A DNA stretch of 64,000 bases, taken from contig JAAVTG010000554.1 of the NCBI GenBank assembly GCA_011947345.1, positions 1,488,001-1,552,000 of the forward strand, written 5' to 3'. A program made the position numbers and the translations under genes. The stretch is from Phytophthora quininea. Taxonomy: Eukaryota; Oomycota; Peronosporomycetes; Peronosporales; Peronosporaceae. Below the pieces are notes generated by a model. That model did no database searches. It saw only the letters and a program-made list of their open reading frames with translations, and had not been told where the DNA came from. This document shows, one piece after another, positions 45,085 through 55,698 of the stretch (within the stretch, counting starts at the first letter, position 1; the number at the start of each line of letters is the position of its first letter).

Positions 45085-45638
45085 TGGAGCCCGCGATCCG
45101 ATTGGTTCGACCACACGTTTTTCACAGCAAGTCTGAAGATCCGTACCTTATTACTACAGCGAGGGATCGCGGTACGCAGCACCAGATTGCAGCGTCGCTA
45201 CTGCATGCTTCGAAGCAATCTCGTTTTGCTTGTCGATCCAGAGTGTGTCGAGGCTGCAAGTTCTAAGGACCAGACACATTTTGCTTCGAGTTGCGCCAGA
45301 GCGCGCATGTTCGTGTGCGGAGCCATATTCCTCGTGGGAGGGAAGTCGCTCAGTCGAAGCGGGCTTAGCATCGGCCGCTTATCCTCGCATATGGCTTAAC
45401 GTAGGACGCACATCACTTTGAGTTGACCGCTGTATGCTGCGTTCCGCCGATTCAAATGAAAATGGCGTCCTGCTGGTTGAGCGCACGTCCCCAAGCGGAG
45501 CAAACGTGTGGTGGAGACTACTTGTCCGAAAAGTATCTTCAGAACCCCGACGATCGGATGGCATTGAGTAGCCGTAACGGTTGCCGCCGACAAGAGCAGC
45601 TTGGTGCTTGTCTGTGCTTGGTAGTTTATTTCGTTTGG
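45085..45638. other. Intergenic region between tandem minus-strand genes
   Basis: This lies between the AdoMet decarboxylase promoter and the stop of the MRH lectin gene. Plus-strand frames here (44968-45399 and 45423-45962) run across gene ends and carry no motif. Nothing else is recognised. Confidence 0.45.
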
Positions 45639-46992
45639 TTAGTGGGCTGGCTCCGCTACCGGGATGCAGTGCAGAACCTCTGCCTGGGCGTCGCTCTTCT
45701 GCTCGTCATTAAGGAAATGCGGGTGGTCGCACAGCACGGGGGACGACACCTTGACCGTGTAGCTGCACGTCTGCGTCTCCTTGACCGTCAGGATGTGGTG
45801 GCTCGTGCCGCCCTGGCTGCAATAGTAGAACACGCGCGCCTTACGTGGGGCGTGGTTCTCAAACTCCTTGCAGAACGTGCCGCGGTCGTAAAGCTCCAAG
45901 TAGGCCGGTCGCGACACGTCGTGCGTTGCGTCAATGTGCTCCGACACCAGCGCCGACCCTGAACGCTCTAGCTCGAGATTGCCCTCCTTGTCGAACGTGC
46001 CCAACGAGAACTCCGCCGTGATGCGTCCGTCACCGTCGCGATGGTACTGGCGCAGTGATCGCCCAAAGCAGAACTCGTACGTCCACCAGCCTTCGTTCCT
46101 CGTCACGCAGGTGTGTGCGTCCTCTAGAGGCTGCAGCAGCGAGCGCACCGTGAACAAGTCGTTGTCATCTGCGTCCGAGTGCTCTGGGTCACAAAACACT
46201 CGTGACCCCACCAAGAACGCTGCAATCTCACGAGGCCTGCCACTTGGCGAGTCTGCTCTCCACTGCACAGCCTGCACGGCGTCGTCTCTGGACGTGGCAC
46301 TGCAGATGAACTGCACTCGGACCTGCTGCTGCCCCTGCCCTGCACGCCAAACGTCTGCGTGAACAGCGGCTTCCTGTGGTTCTTGACCCTGTCCTGTGTC
46401 TCTGGCTCGACAAACTCGTCGAAGTTCAGCGCCGGCAGACTCTCGTCCTTCAGGAACGCCCCGATCTCCTGTACTTCATGCCCTGCAACGTCTCGGTTCG
46501 AAGCTGAAGTGGCGGCTCCGCCAAGTGGCTCTACTCCAACCTCCACATTGCCCTGCTGTTGCGGGTCCGTCCCCGCTGTCTTGAGACTCACGCGACGCAC
46601 TAAAACCCCAGCGCAGACCTCGTAGACCCACTGGGTCTCTCGGTCCACGTACTGCACGCACTTGGGCCGCACTTTTTAGCCGCAGCTCGACCAAAGGTCA
46701 GGAAAGCCTTCTCCTCGGCCATTTGAATGCCCTCGGGGCTCAGGTCTACTGTAGGCGGTGCAAGAGTGCTGGACTCGCTCTTGGAGGCCAATGGCGGCAG
46801 GAAGCACTCAAACTCCTGGCCCGACTCGGTCGTCATGAGCTGCGAGCGCATCTTGGCGTGACTTTCAGACGGAGAGAAGGCATCGCGAGAGGCGTGGAGC
46901 TGCACCACGTACGAAGCGTCCAGAGACGACCCGAACGAGGCTGCAGACGCCGAGCTGAGCGCGCAGAGTGCTGCTGCAAGAAGCCGCGTCAT
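45639..46992 (-). CDS. ER lectin with MRH domains, OS-9/erlectin type
   Basis: OS-9 and erlectin recognise trimmed mannose on misfolded glycoproteins and hand them to the ER degradation machinery. ATG 46992 gives a signal peptide (MTRLLAAALCALSSASA). A first degenerate MRH-like domain has CVQYVDRETQWVYEVC. The second is canonical: CVTRNEGWWTYEFCFGRSLRQYH with the sugar-binding Gln, then the Arg in KARVFYYC and the Glu/Tyr pair in VKETQTCSYTV. The layout fits erlectin (two MRH domains) better than OS-9 (one). The first domain lacks the Gln after its WxYExC segment. The C-terminus (VAEPAH) has no KDEL-type signal. Frame losses at TTTTT 46673-46677 and CCC 46338-46340 are each cured by one added base. 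Confidence 0.8.
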
Positions 46993-47119
46993 CACGAAAT
47001 GATCAGAATCAGATTTAGAATGTCTAACATTTAGAAAATCATAGTTATCGCGGGAGTTACATTGAAGTCATGAAACGGACCAGCACTTGCTTGCTTCCTG
47101 GCTTCAGCTGCCGCCATCG

Positions 47120-50100
47120 ATGGACCGCTCTTCGTCATGGACCAATGCCGGTAGAGGCGCCGACTACGTTCCGCCCAGCCGTGTGGCCAAGATGGCTGTG
47201 CTCAGTCCTCGTCCGCCTCCAGGCAGCACCGCCGAGGCCGTGGCGACAGCCAGACGCTCCGAGCACGGCAGTGGAGGCAGTATTCTACCCGTGCTGACCC
47301 CTACGAGCTCTGCACGAGGCAGTTGGACGACACCTCGCTCCCCCAGTGACAATGAGGACGACTTGTATCGGTCCAACGTTGAAGCTGTAGGGCCCCCTCC
47401 TCGACGAGCCGAGGCCGCTTCCATCGCAGCGAGACGCTCAGTGTCTCCTCGACAGCGCCCATCAGACTCCCTCTTTGCCTCTGAGACGGAGCAGTCTCAA
47501 CTGGCCTACATGGACCAAATGTACGGCACCATCAACCTGAGTTCCGAGGCGGAATATGAGCGCCGTCATAGACCCCAACTGACATCGAAGCACGACAACC
47601 GACACACCCAAGGGAGGACTACAATTTATACGATCAAGACGTCCAGATCCCATTTGGAGAGTTTGACCAGCCACCTTCTAAGTTTATAGTTTCTCAATCT
47701 CCTGTGGGTGCGACTTACTCGCCGAGGAAGCTGAGGAACATGACAACTGCACCGCAGCCACCGACAGCTCAGCGAGTGGCTCGGCCGCCGATTTCACCGA
47801 GGGCGGCTGTTAGGGAGCAAGACGAAGAATTGTGCGCTACTCTGGGCAAAAATGCAGAGCTGCGGATCCGGTCGCGAGACATGGAGCGCACTGTTGAGAA
47901 GACGGAGCTCGAGTTGGAGCTCGCGCGCAAGCAGATCAAAATGGTGGAACGACGCGCTGAGAATCGAGAAGATAAGCTGCGAGCTTTACTTAAGGAGAAG
48001 ATGACCTGGCAGAAAGAGCTGAAAGCGACGCGCGCACAGGTTGTGGAGGAGAAGATGCGTCAAGTGGATCTCTTTCGAGAAGTCGAAACAGCAAAGCGCC
48101 ATTTTGCAGGAGAACTGGAAGCCGTGGAGCAGGATTTGCGCGCTGCTCAGGAGGAGAATGCCCAGTTACGAGCCCTTGCTAATGAAATGAAGGCCCAGAT
48201 GCACTTTCAGTCGCGAAAGATGGAGGACATGGCGCGCCAGGCACAGGATGAAAAGGAGCGCTTTGTTGCATTGATTGAGGACACTCGGCATCGATTCCGA
48301 GAGTGGAAAGAAGGCGAAGCTGCAGCTCTGGAGGCTGCCCACGAGCAGGCTGTGCGTAATATCAAGACTGAATATGAGTTAAGGTTGGAGCGTCATCAGG
48401 ATGAAAAGCAAAAATTGCGCGACAAGGTGAACGATCTAGAAGTGTCCATGCGGCTACTACAAAAAGATCGAACACTGTCGCCCCTCGAGTTAAGCCTGCG
48501 CAAAACGACCATTCTGGGCAGTAAAGACAACACTGGCGTCTTCGAAGCGGGCCAGATTGAGGCTCAGTCGCGAATTCTGGAACTCGAAAACTTGCTGGCG
48601 CACTCGCAGGAGTTCCAGATGCGTCAAGAAAATATTATCAAGCTGTCTGAAGCTACTATTTCCCGTCTCATGCAAGAGCGAGAGGTTACAGCGTTGGAGA
48701 ACTTGAGCTTGCATCCGCTGAGTTTAGAGTTGGAACGACATTCACCTAGAGATCTGTCGTATGACACCCAGATCTCGCCATTTCAGATCGCTTCAAGTTC
48801 ATCTCGACGTGGGTCACCTCCAGGGACACCACCGAGAACTCCACCAAATAATCGCAATACCATTAAAGGGGGCGAGGTGCCGATAGTTAGATCACCCAAA
48901 TCCAGATCTCATACCCCAAGACGAGCCGACTTAGAAGCGAGTATCGCAAGTGCGGCAACACCTTCACCCAGTAGTGAACCGCAACCAACAATATCGCCGG
49001 ATAGTGATGTGCCGAGTTCGAGAGAACTAGGTTTAATGGAAGAACTTGCTCGGGTTCGCAAAGAACTAGCAGAAGCGCAAGCCAAGGTTGAGACGGTTCA
49101 AGATTTGGATCTGACGACCGAAGGTTTGCCTGTAGACCAGGAACCGGTGATTGCTGAACATGCTCATGCAAGCACACCCGAACAAAATTTCTCTGACATG
49201 ATGTCGACGCAGGTGATTGCTGGTGCACTCGAGGCTGAGGTTAAGGGAAATGAGCAATTCCCAAATGGCGCGGGGGACAAGGTGCTGCTGGAATCACAAG
49301 ACAAGCTAGGAGATGTTTCATTCCAAAATGCTGATGGCTCTGACTCCAGGAAAGTTTCAGGGGATTGCAATGAAGTTCAGCAAGAAGAAGATATACCAAC
49401 GGGACAACCGTGTGAACGGAATACTTCTGCTTTACGAACACAAACCAGTCAGGAATGTACGAAACCCGATATTGAAGCCCTATATTCCGAATCCACGAGT
49501 CATGCAGACATACCGGATGTGGATGAATGTCCTCGACCTGAAGAGGGAATATTGTCAGAAGGAGTCGCAGAAGACATTGTGCTACTCTCGCAAGGTGTGT
49601 CTAATGATGAGCACGTGGACGATTCGAACGTAGAAACGTTGGATATGGAGACAGATTTCCAGGCTGATCCTGCTGTAACCGAGTCACCAACGATTGGTAT
49701 ACTGCTGGCAGCTAACGATTTTATGGCAGAAGTTGAATCCACGGCTCTGGCTACCATTTTATCGTGGAGAAGAGATAACCAACCGAGGTGTGATGATGAA
49801 TATGATGAGGACGTGGATTTGGAGCCTGATCCGCTTTATATTCCTACCGATTTGGAGGGAAATGGTTGTGTGGAAAGCGAGCCATCGCCACAAAGTGTTG
49901 CAAGTGAATCCATAGAGGCAAGTTTGCTTGGTATGACTGGTGTTTTATGCGTTGAAGACGTACCAGAAGAAGGAGATGCGCTGGTGAATGGCGAGAAAGC
50001 ACCAGAATCAAACGGTTCCGAAGTACCGTCCACTGTCACGTGCAATTCCTTCTCGACCGAAGAAATTGCGGCAACTGTCGCTGGACAATTCACATTTCTT

Positions 50101-53100
50101 ACAATCGCAGACGTATTGAATAGATTGTCTCAATGTCATGAAAACTCTGCTGACGATCCCGATTTTGAAGCAGTATTTAACGAAGAGGGTAACAGCAATC
50201 CACGCTTGGTGACAGCTGGACAAGACATCGAGGTGGGGGCTGTAGATAATGCGGCTTGTATTCCTCAATCGATCAATGATCTTGCGGTTGAAGAAGTTTG
50301 TGGCTCACTGCTCGAGCCTACAGCTGCCAGCGCGGAAAATGACGAGGACGTGGAGATGACAGCTAACTGCTTGGAGGAAAGTACACCAAAGGAAATTTAC
50401 TCTGTGCCAGATGCAAGAGATGGCAATCCCAAAGTTGCAATACAACAGAGCAGCGAACAGAACCAACCTCCTGTCGGTGTACACTTCGCGACCATAGGAG
50501 ATGGCGTGGCTAGTGTTTGTGAAGGAGATGACGCGGTTGAGTCTGTGTTGTCGAACATTGTTGAGAAGATTGTCATTGATGCCAGACCCGGCCCAAGTAC
50601 AGTTGATGAAAGTAACACATCCGACTCTCCTCCGCCAATACCAACCCTGGAGGATTCTGTGTCTACGTTTCTTGAGCCCATCTCTACTAGAATTGAAGAA
50701 CAGCGGGTCGATGGGGAACCGGACGATGTGGGTCAAGTATTGAGAGAGAGTATTACTCGAGTTGAGATGAACTGCAGCACTGGTTCATTGTCCGATAGCA
50801 CTGATGCAAAGCAGAACGCTGTACCTGTTGATGATTGCATTATCCAGCAGCCAACTACTTTGGACGCCTCTAGTGGCAATAAGTGCAGTCTATCCTCTCC
50901 TGAACAAACCGGTGAAGATATATTATTGTTGGATAATAATTATGCTGATACCAAGAAGATCACGTCAAGCGAAGTCAAGGCAAACGAAGACAAATCGGCC
51001 CTCTGCCCAAAACACAACTCTGGCAACAACAATGGCACTATTCACTTGTTGATCAGAGAAGTTGTTGACATTGTCGAAAATTGCGCTCGATATCCTACAA
51101 TGGAAAGCAAGTCATATCGTGTGGAATGTGATGCCTCACCTGTTTGCCTCGATGATGGCGATTATTTCCATGCTTCTGAAACAAGCGCCACCGGTGCAAT
51201 ACTTACGCAACATGAAGACACAGAAATGAAGTTATGCGAAACCAGCCTAGGCAAGGTTACTGGAGAGATTGCGCAGCAGGGGCACTACGATCAAATTGAA
51301 ACAACTGCATCAAACTGCAATAAATTCGACAAGGAAACCGAAAGCGCTGTTTACCTTGCGTTGAATGAACTGGTCGATTCCGTTGCTAACGCTAATGGTT
51401 CCAGCGGTATCATTTCCGAAGCGGTTGCAGCTAACAACTCCATTGCTGAAATTGACGCTACGAACACGACACCTATCTCACAAAACGAAGTCCATGATGT
51501 GTTGGAGGAACTGGTTGGATATGTAGCTGGTGATGTACAACTTGTTGAGGGAACTCTTGGTGTTCCGGATGAGTTGGGTACGACTACTCCGCTTAATGTT
51601 AACGATTGCTCTCAGGCTTCAAAAGTGTGTGACACAGGGGAAACACAGGACAGCGTCACACATTCTGCAGAGATGGAAAGTGTGGCTGTATTGTTACGCG
51701 AAGATAGCCCAAGCAAACTTACTGGGGAGGAACAGCAGCAAGATAACCAAAGCGGAATTGAGGCAACTACAGCGAGCCAGGCTTTTTCTTTGGCAAGGAA
51801 AACGAAAATGTTGTTCATCTCGCGGTGAATACGTTGGTGGATTCCGTTGTCAATGCTAATGTTTCCAATGGTATCATCCCCCAAGCTGTTGCGGCTAATA
51901 ATTCCATTGATAAAGACGACGCCACAAACGGGATACATCCCTCAGAAAATGAAATCTCGTCTGTGTTGGAGGAACTGGTTGGATGTGTAGCAGCTGATGT
52001 ACAACCAGTTGAAGGTGCTTGTGACGTTCCGGTAGAACTGGATGCTAGTATTCCACTGAACGTTAAAGACTATCCCCAGGCTTCAGAATTGTGTGCCACA
52101 GGAGGAACACAAGACAACAGAACTCACTATGCACAGACGGAAATTGTAGCTTCTGGGGAGGAGCAGGTGCGAGAGAAACTAACTGGAATTGAGGCAACTA
52201 CATCAAGTCACGGTGCTTTCTTAGGCAAGGAAAACGAAAGTGTTATTCATCTCGCGTTGGATGATCTGTTGGAAGCCGTTGCAGATGCCAATGGTTCCAA
52301 CGATATTATCTCCCAAGATGACTCCACAGAAAATGAAATCGCGGGTTTGTTGGAAGAATTGGTTGGGTATGTAGCAGCTGAAGCGAAGTCAGTTGATAGA
52401 ACTTCTGACGTTCCCATGGAGTTGGAAGTGATGAATCTTATCGCAGAGTTGTGTTCGTCGGTGGAGCGGAAAGTGCCGAAGAAAACTCACCCTCGCTGCG
52501 TGCATTTCTCCTCCGATACAAAAGAGGAACCGACTGATTCCAGTGAGCCTTCACTTCAGATGCCAACTCAGGTGAGGAGATCAGTTCTTTTGTGGCAAGC
52601 GCCTATAGATACAGCCTGTGCAAAAGAGGCTGTGGAGAGCTCAGCGAAGCGACGAGCTAGTCGAAGGCGCACATCAAGGCGTACTCTTGCTGACTTGCTT
52701 GCTTTCCCAACTGAAATTGCCAGGTTTTCAGCGAGTGACACGACACTGCTGGCTTACGACGCGCGCCACGAACAAAGCCAGCCGTTCTCGCTCCTTGACC
52801 ATGGCATTCTGTCCATCAACCCGACCGGCCGACACATTCAGCTGGACGACCTAGACAGCCACGTCGGAAAACGCAAAACACTCCTGCAGGAACTTCGCTC
52901 CAAGACCTTGGCACTTCGTCAAATCCCGCGCTTTAATTATTTGCCTGTGCGTATCAAGTTCCAATGGTCTGATTTTGTGGTTGCGATGCCAGTTCGCACG
53001 AGCTGCAGCGATTTATCGAGTGGCGGGGTGATTTCCAAATCACCCGTCGAGCCAATGCGACTATTGCAGAGGAAAGGGGCCAGACTGCCATGCGGGAGCT

Positions 53101-53876
53101 ATGTCATTGTATCGTCGTTTATCCGGCCGCTGGAGGACGGGAACGAGAATCTGCGGGTGCAGATATATGACGCCGAGCGCGTAGAAGAGTTCCAGTTCGA
53201 CTTCACCGAAGACATCATCAAGAAGTACCACCTGGAGTCGACCGGTTTGGAGGCTCAATCGCTCGAGTTTCTGGGCCACCTCGACTTCCGACGCGATGAA
53301 GACACCATCATTATCAAGCTCCCTGAGAAGAAGGCCAGCAAAGACGAAAGCCCCAATGGCGAACGTGTGGTGAGTCAGCGAACGATGGTTGGAGGTGGAG
53401 AGACCCGAAGGCGAGAAGTGCCGCACAGAGTGTCCAAGCAGTTCTCGTATCGCCACAAGCGTCCTGCAACTTCGCCAGAAAGGATGGCAACCACCCAAGA
53501 TACCCTGAGATGCTCGTCGATGGAGGTTGAAACTTCGATGGCATCTCGACCTCAGTCGGTAGATGACACATCGATGGCATCTCGACCTCAGTCGGAGATG
53601 ACACATTGCTCTAGAAAAGACTGTCAACGACACAGGTTGTACTTTACTTTTGTTATTTCGTCGGACGCTTCATTTCGTGACGAAAATGGGCGGGCAAGGT
53701 GCCGGAGCGCTCTTGGGGCACGCAGGTGCTGCGATGCCTCTGTTCCTATCTATTACAGCTGCTACTCTCATTTGTGCCTTCACTCTGCCCTTGCGCGTCG
53801 CGACGCAAGCGCGATCGGTCGTGTCAATGCAGATGATGATACAGGAAAAAATACTTTGGACGTGTTCGTCTCATGA
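47120..53876 (+). CDS. Large coiled-coil and repeat protein, unknown function
   Basis: The frame starts at MDRSSSWTNAGRGADY (47120). A Ser/Pro-rich, probably disordered N-terminus is followed by a long coiled coil (about 47810-48700; heptad-rich EKTELELELARKQIKMVERRAE). A very acidic middle of about 850 residues comes next. At 51331-52430 the protein contains tandem repeats of about 145-155 aa. A more ordered C-terminal region includes PRFNYLPVRIKFQW and a beta-rich stretch (PCGSYVIVSSFIRPLEDGNENLRVQIYD) that could be C2-like. Frame losses at CCCC 47573 and TTTTT 51783 must be corrected. The last 90 residues look non-coding. Restoring one T missing from the second 36-bp repeat (53571-53605) would stop translation at TAG 53612-53614. 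Coiled coil plus disorder suggests a scaffold or cytoskeletal role, but this is inference. Confidence 0.65.
51331..52430 (+). repeat. Intragenic tandem repeats of about 450 bp
   Basis: Unit starts are at 51331, 51795 and 52227, each opening with a KE(T/N)E followed by a variant of LALNELVDSV. Internal landmarks (VLEELVGYVA, DVPVEL) recur in order. The third unit is truncated. An older, weaker relative (IHLLIREVVDIVENC) begins near 51034. Confidence 0.75.
53535..53605 (+). repeat. 36-bp direct tandem duplication near the 3' end of the coiled-coil gene
   Basis: Two copies encode TSMASRPQSVDD. The second copy lacks one T after CAGTCGG, which shifts the frame. With that T the frame would end at TAG 53612-53614. 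Confidence 0.85.
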
Positions 53877-53910
53877 TGACCGCTTCCACGGGGCCTGCGT
53901 TTGTTGCTGA
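53686..53910 (+). CDS. Possible small single-pass membrane protein
   Basis: This is a 74-codon frame starting MGGQGAGALLGHAGAAMP and followed by a hydrophobic helix (LFLSITAATLICAFTL). A TTCATTTC INR-like element lies 14-17 nt upstream. If the coiled-coil gene stops at 53614, this region is free for a separate gene. The last third (after about residue 45) looks non-coding, so an intron or error would be needed. Weak evidence overall. Confidence 0.22.
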   Translation: MGGQGAGALLGHAGAAMPLFLSITAATLICAFTLPLRVATQARSVVSMQMMIQEKILWTCSSHDDRFHGACVCC

Positions 53911-53931
53911 CTTGGGTACTCAGGATCAACT

Positions 53932-55451
53932 TTAGACGGACGCGGAAGCAGGAAGCTTTGGGGAGCTCTCGAGCCACTGGTGGATCTGTGGACTCTTGAG
54001 CGTTGGGGTGATCGAATGGTCGAAGTCAAAGGTCTCTGGCTGCAGTGTCACGTCGATGGCGGGCGGTGCCAATCGCTTGTGTGGCGATGGTTGCCGTCCG
54101 ATGCCAAAAGTTGACGCATTTCCGTGCGGGAACGCTACTGATACGTCTGTACGTAGTCGAGGTGAGCGTCTGAGGACAGTTCCCCGCTGGAAGTTCCAGT
54201 CTCGCCGTCCATGCTCTGTTGTACGGATCACAACAAGGACTGTGCGTTAGTACGGTTACCACTTAAAATGAAGACGAATCACGTACAAAGTCCAGCGTGT
54301 TCGAGTCGAGCTCTCCAGCGATGTCCATATCGTCAAACGAGAACTTTGAGCCGTCCGCCTTGGTGAATCCTGCGGGTGACATGAACCGCGGCGAGCGGCG
54401 CAAGCTGTTTAGAGGCTGGAAGCCATGTGGCGTAGGGATGTTGAAGAACTCAGCAACCTGTCACGGTAAAAAGTCAGTAACAAGATCACAATCTTAAACC
54501 ATGACTTCAGCAAAGCGCACCTCGTTGAAATCGAAGTCCAAATGATCGAACGTGTCGTTAAATGAGCTGTCGGTGCCGACCTCGAGGCCTTTGGCTTTCC
54601 CCTGCGCGTTCTTCTTGTTCTTATTCCTCGTGCTGGCGACCGTGAAGAGAGCGTTGTTAAAGTCCTCCTCGCTGGGGTTGCCCAGCAACTGCAGCAGCAA
54701 CTGCGTGTGCAGCACACGTCGCGGCGTATCCGGCAGGAACATGCCACCGCTCTCAGCCCCAGTGCCCGTACAGATGCGAAGGTCTTTGCGTTTCCTCTTG
54801 AGTTGGCCTTCTTGGCCGCTTTCATGCCGCGTCCTTTAGCGTCGTCGGCCTGTTTCAGCAGCGCATTGTAGCAGTCGTTGTAGACTGTCGCTTGTTTTGG
54901 AGAGAGGCCTGTCGGGTGGCGGATGCCCGGGATGCCGTGCAGCCCGTTGGCTCCCATGGCTTCTCTGGCCAGCTCCATCATGGACGCACTGTGGGGGTCG
55001 AGGTGGCGCTGAACTTGGCTGCTTTGGTGGCTCCGCGAGCGCTCTGGCCCAGCGTCTTGTTCTGCTGCTTGGCGATGCGTCTCATGGTGCGTCTCATGGA
55101 CGAGTACCAGTGGTTCTTGATGGCATTGTCGGTGCGGCCGGGCAGCAGCTTGGAGATCTCGGCCCACTTGTTGCCCAGGCGGGTCTGTGCGTCCTCGATG
55201 ATCTGCTCCTCCTCGGCCGTCCACGGGTCCTTCTTGATGGTCGGGTCAAGGTGGTTGAGCCAGCGCGTGCGGCACTGCTTGCCCGTGCGCTCAGTGCCGT
55301 GGCCCTCGCCGTTCAGGTGGTCCGAGATGACGCTCCAGCGCTTGGTGCCGTACTCCTCCACGAGGCGGATGATGGCGTCGTCCTCCTTGCGCGTCCAGGC
55401 GCGGCGCTCGTACGTGGACCCGCCCACCATCTTGGCGTTCTGCTTGGCCAT
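53932..55451 (-). CDS. R2R3-type MYB transcription factor
   Basis: Two MYB repeats occupy residues 17-125. The first ([19 protein letters not shown] ... [11 protein letters not shown]) and the second ([23 protein letters not shown] ... [16 protein letters not shown]) keep the spaced tryptophans that bind DNA. In oomycetes such MYBs control sporulation and zoospore genes. A basic region (RRIAKQQNK) and a long Ser/Pro-rich C-terminus follow. Introns with GT-AG borders lie near 54500 and 54290, and the last exon ends at 53932. Frame losses at GGGGG 54993-54997 and near 54803 are cured by one base each, restoring [14 protein letters not shown] and [11 protein letters not shown]. The start at 55451 ([11 protein letters not shown]) has an INR-like element 24-39 nt upstream. 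Confidence 0.86.
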
Positions 55452-55474
55452 GTCTGCGAGATCTCAGATAACGC

Positions 55475-55490
55475 CCTATTGGGAAATGAC
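55475..55490 (-). promoter_or_regulatory. INR-like element of the MYB gene
   Basis: The minus strand reads GTCATTTCCCAATAGG: an INR core TCATTTCC followed by a partial FPR (CAATAG). It would give a leader of about 37 nt. Confidence 0.45.
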
Positions 55491-55698
55491 CTCTGCCCCT
55501 GCTGCTGCTATTGCAAGCGACTCCCAAGCAGCGACGGCGACGGCTTGGGGCTGTCCCCAGAAGTGGCGTGCGAGCTAGTCGGCGCTCGCTTTGCCGTTGA
55601 CGCGGCTTTTCAAATAATGAGGCGTTTTCTCTGCGGAGTAGCCAGTCTCTGCCTGGTGGAAGAAATCATGTAGCTATTGCTTTTTAAACCATCGTTGT

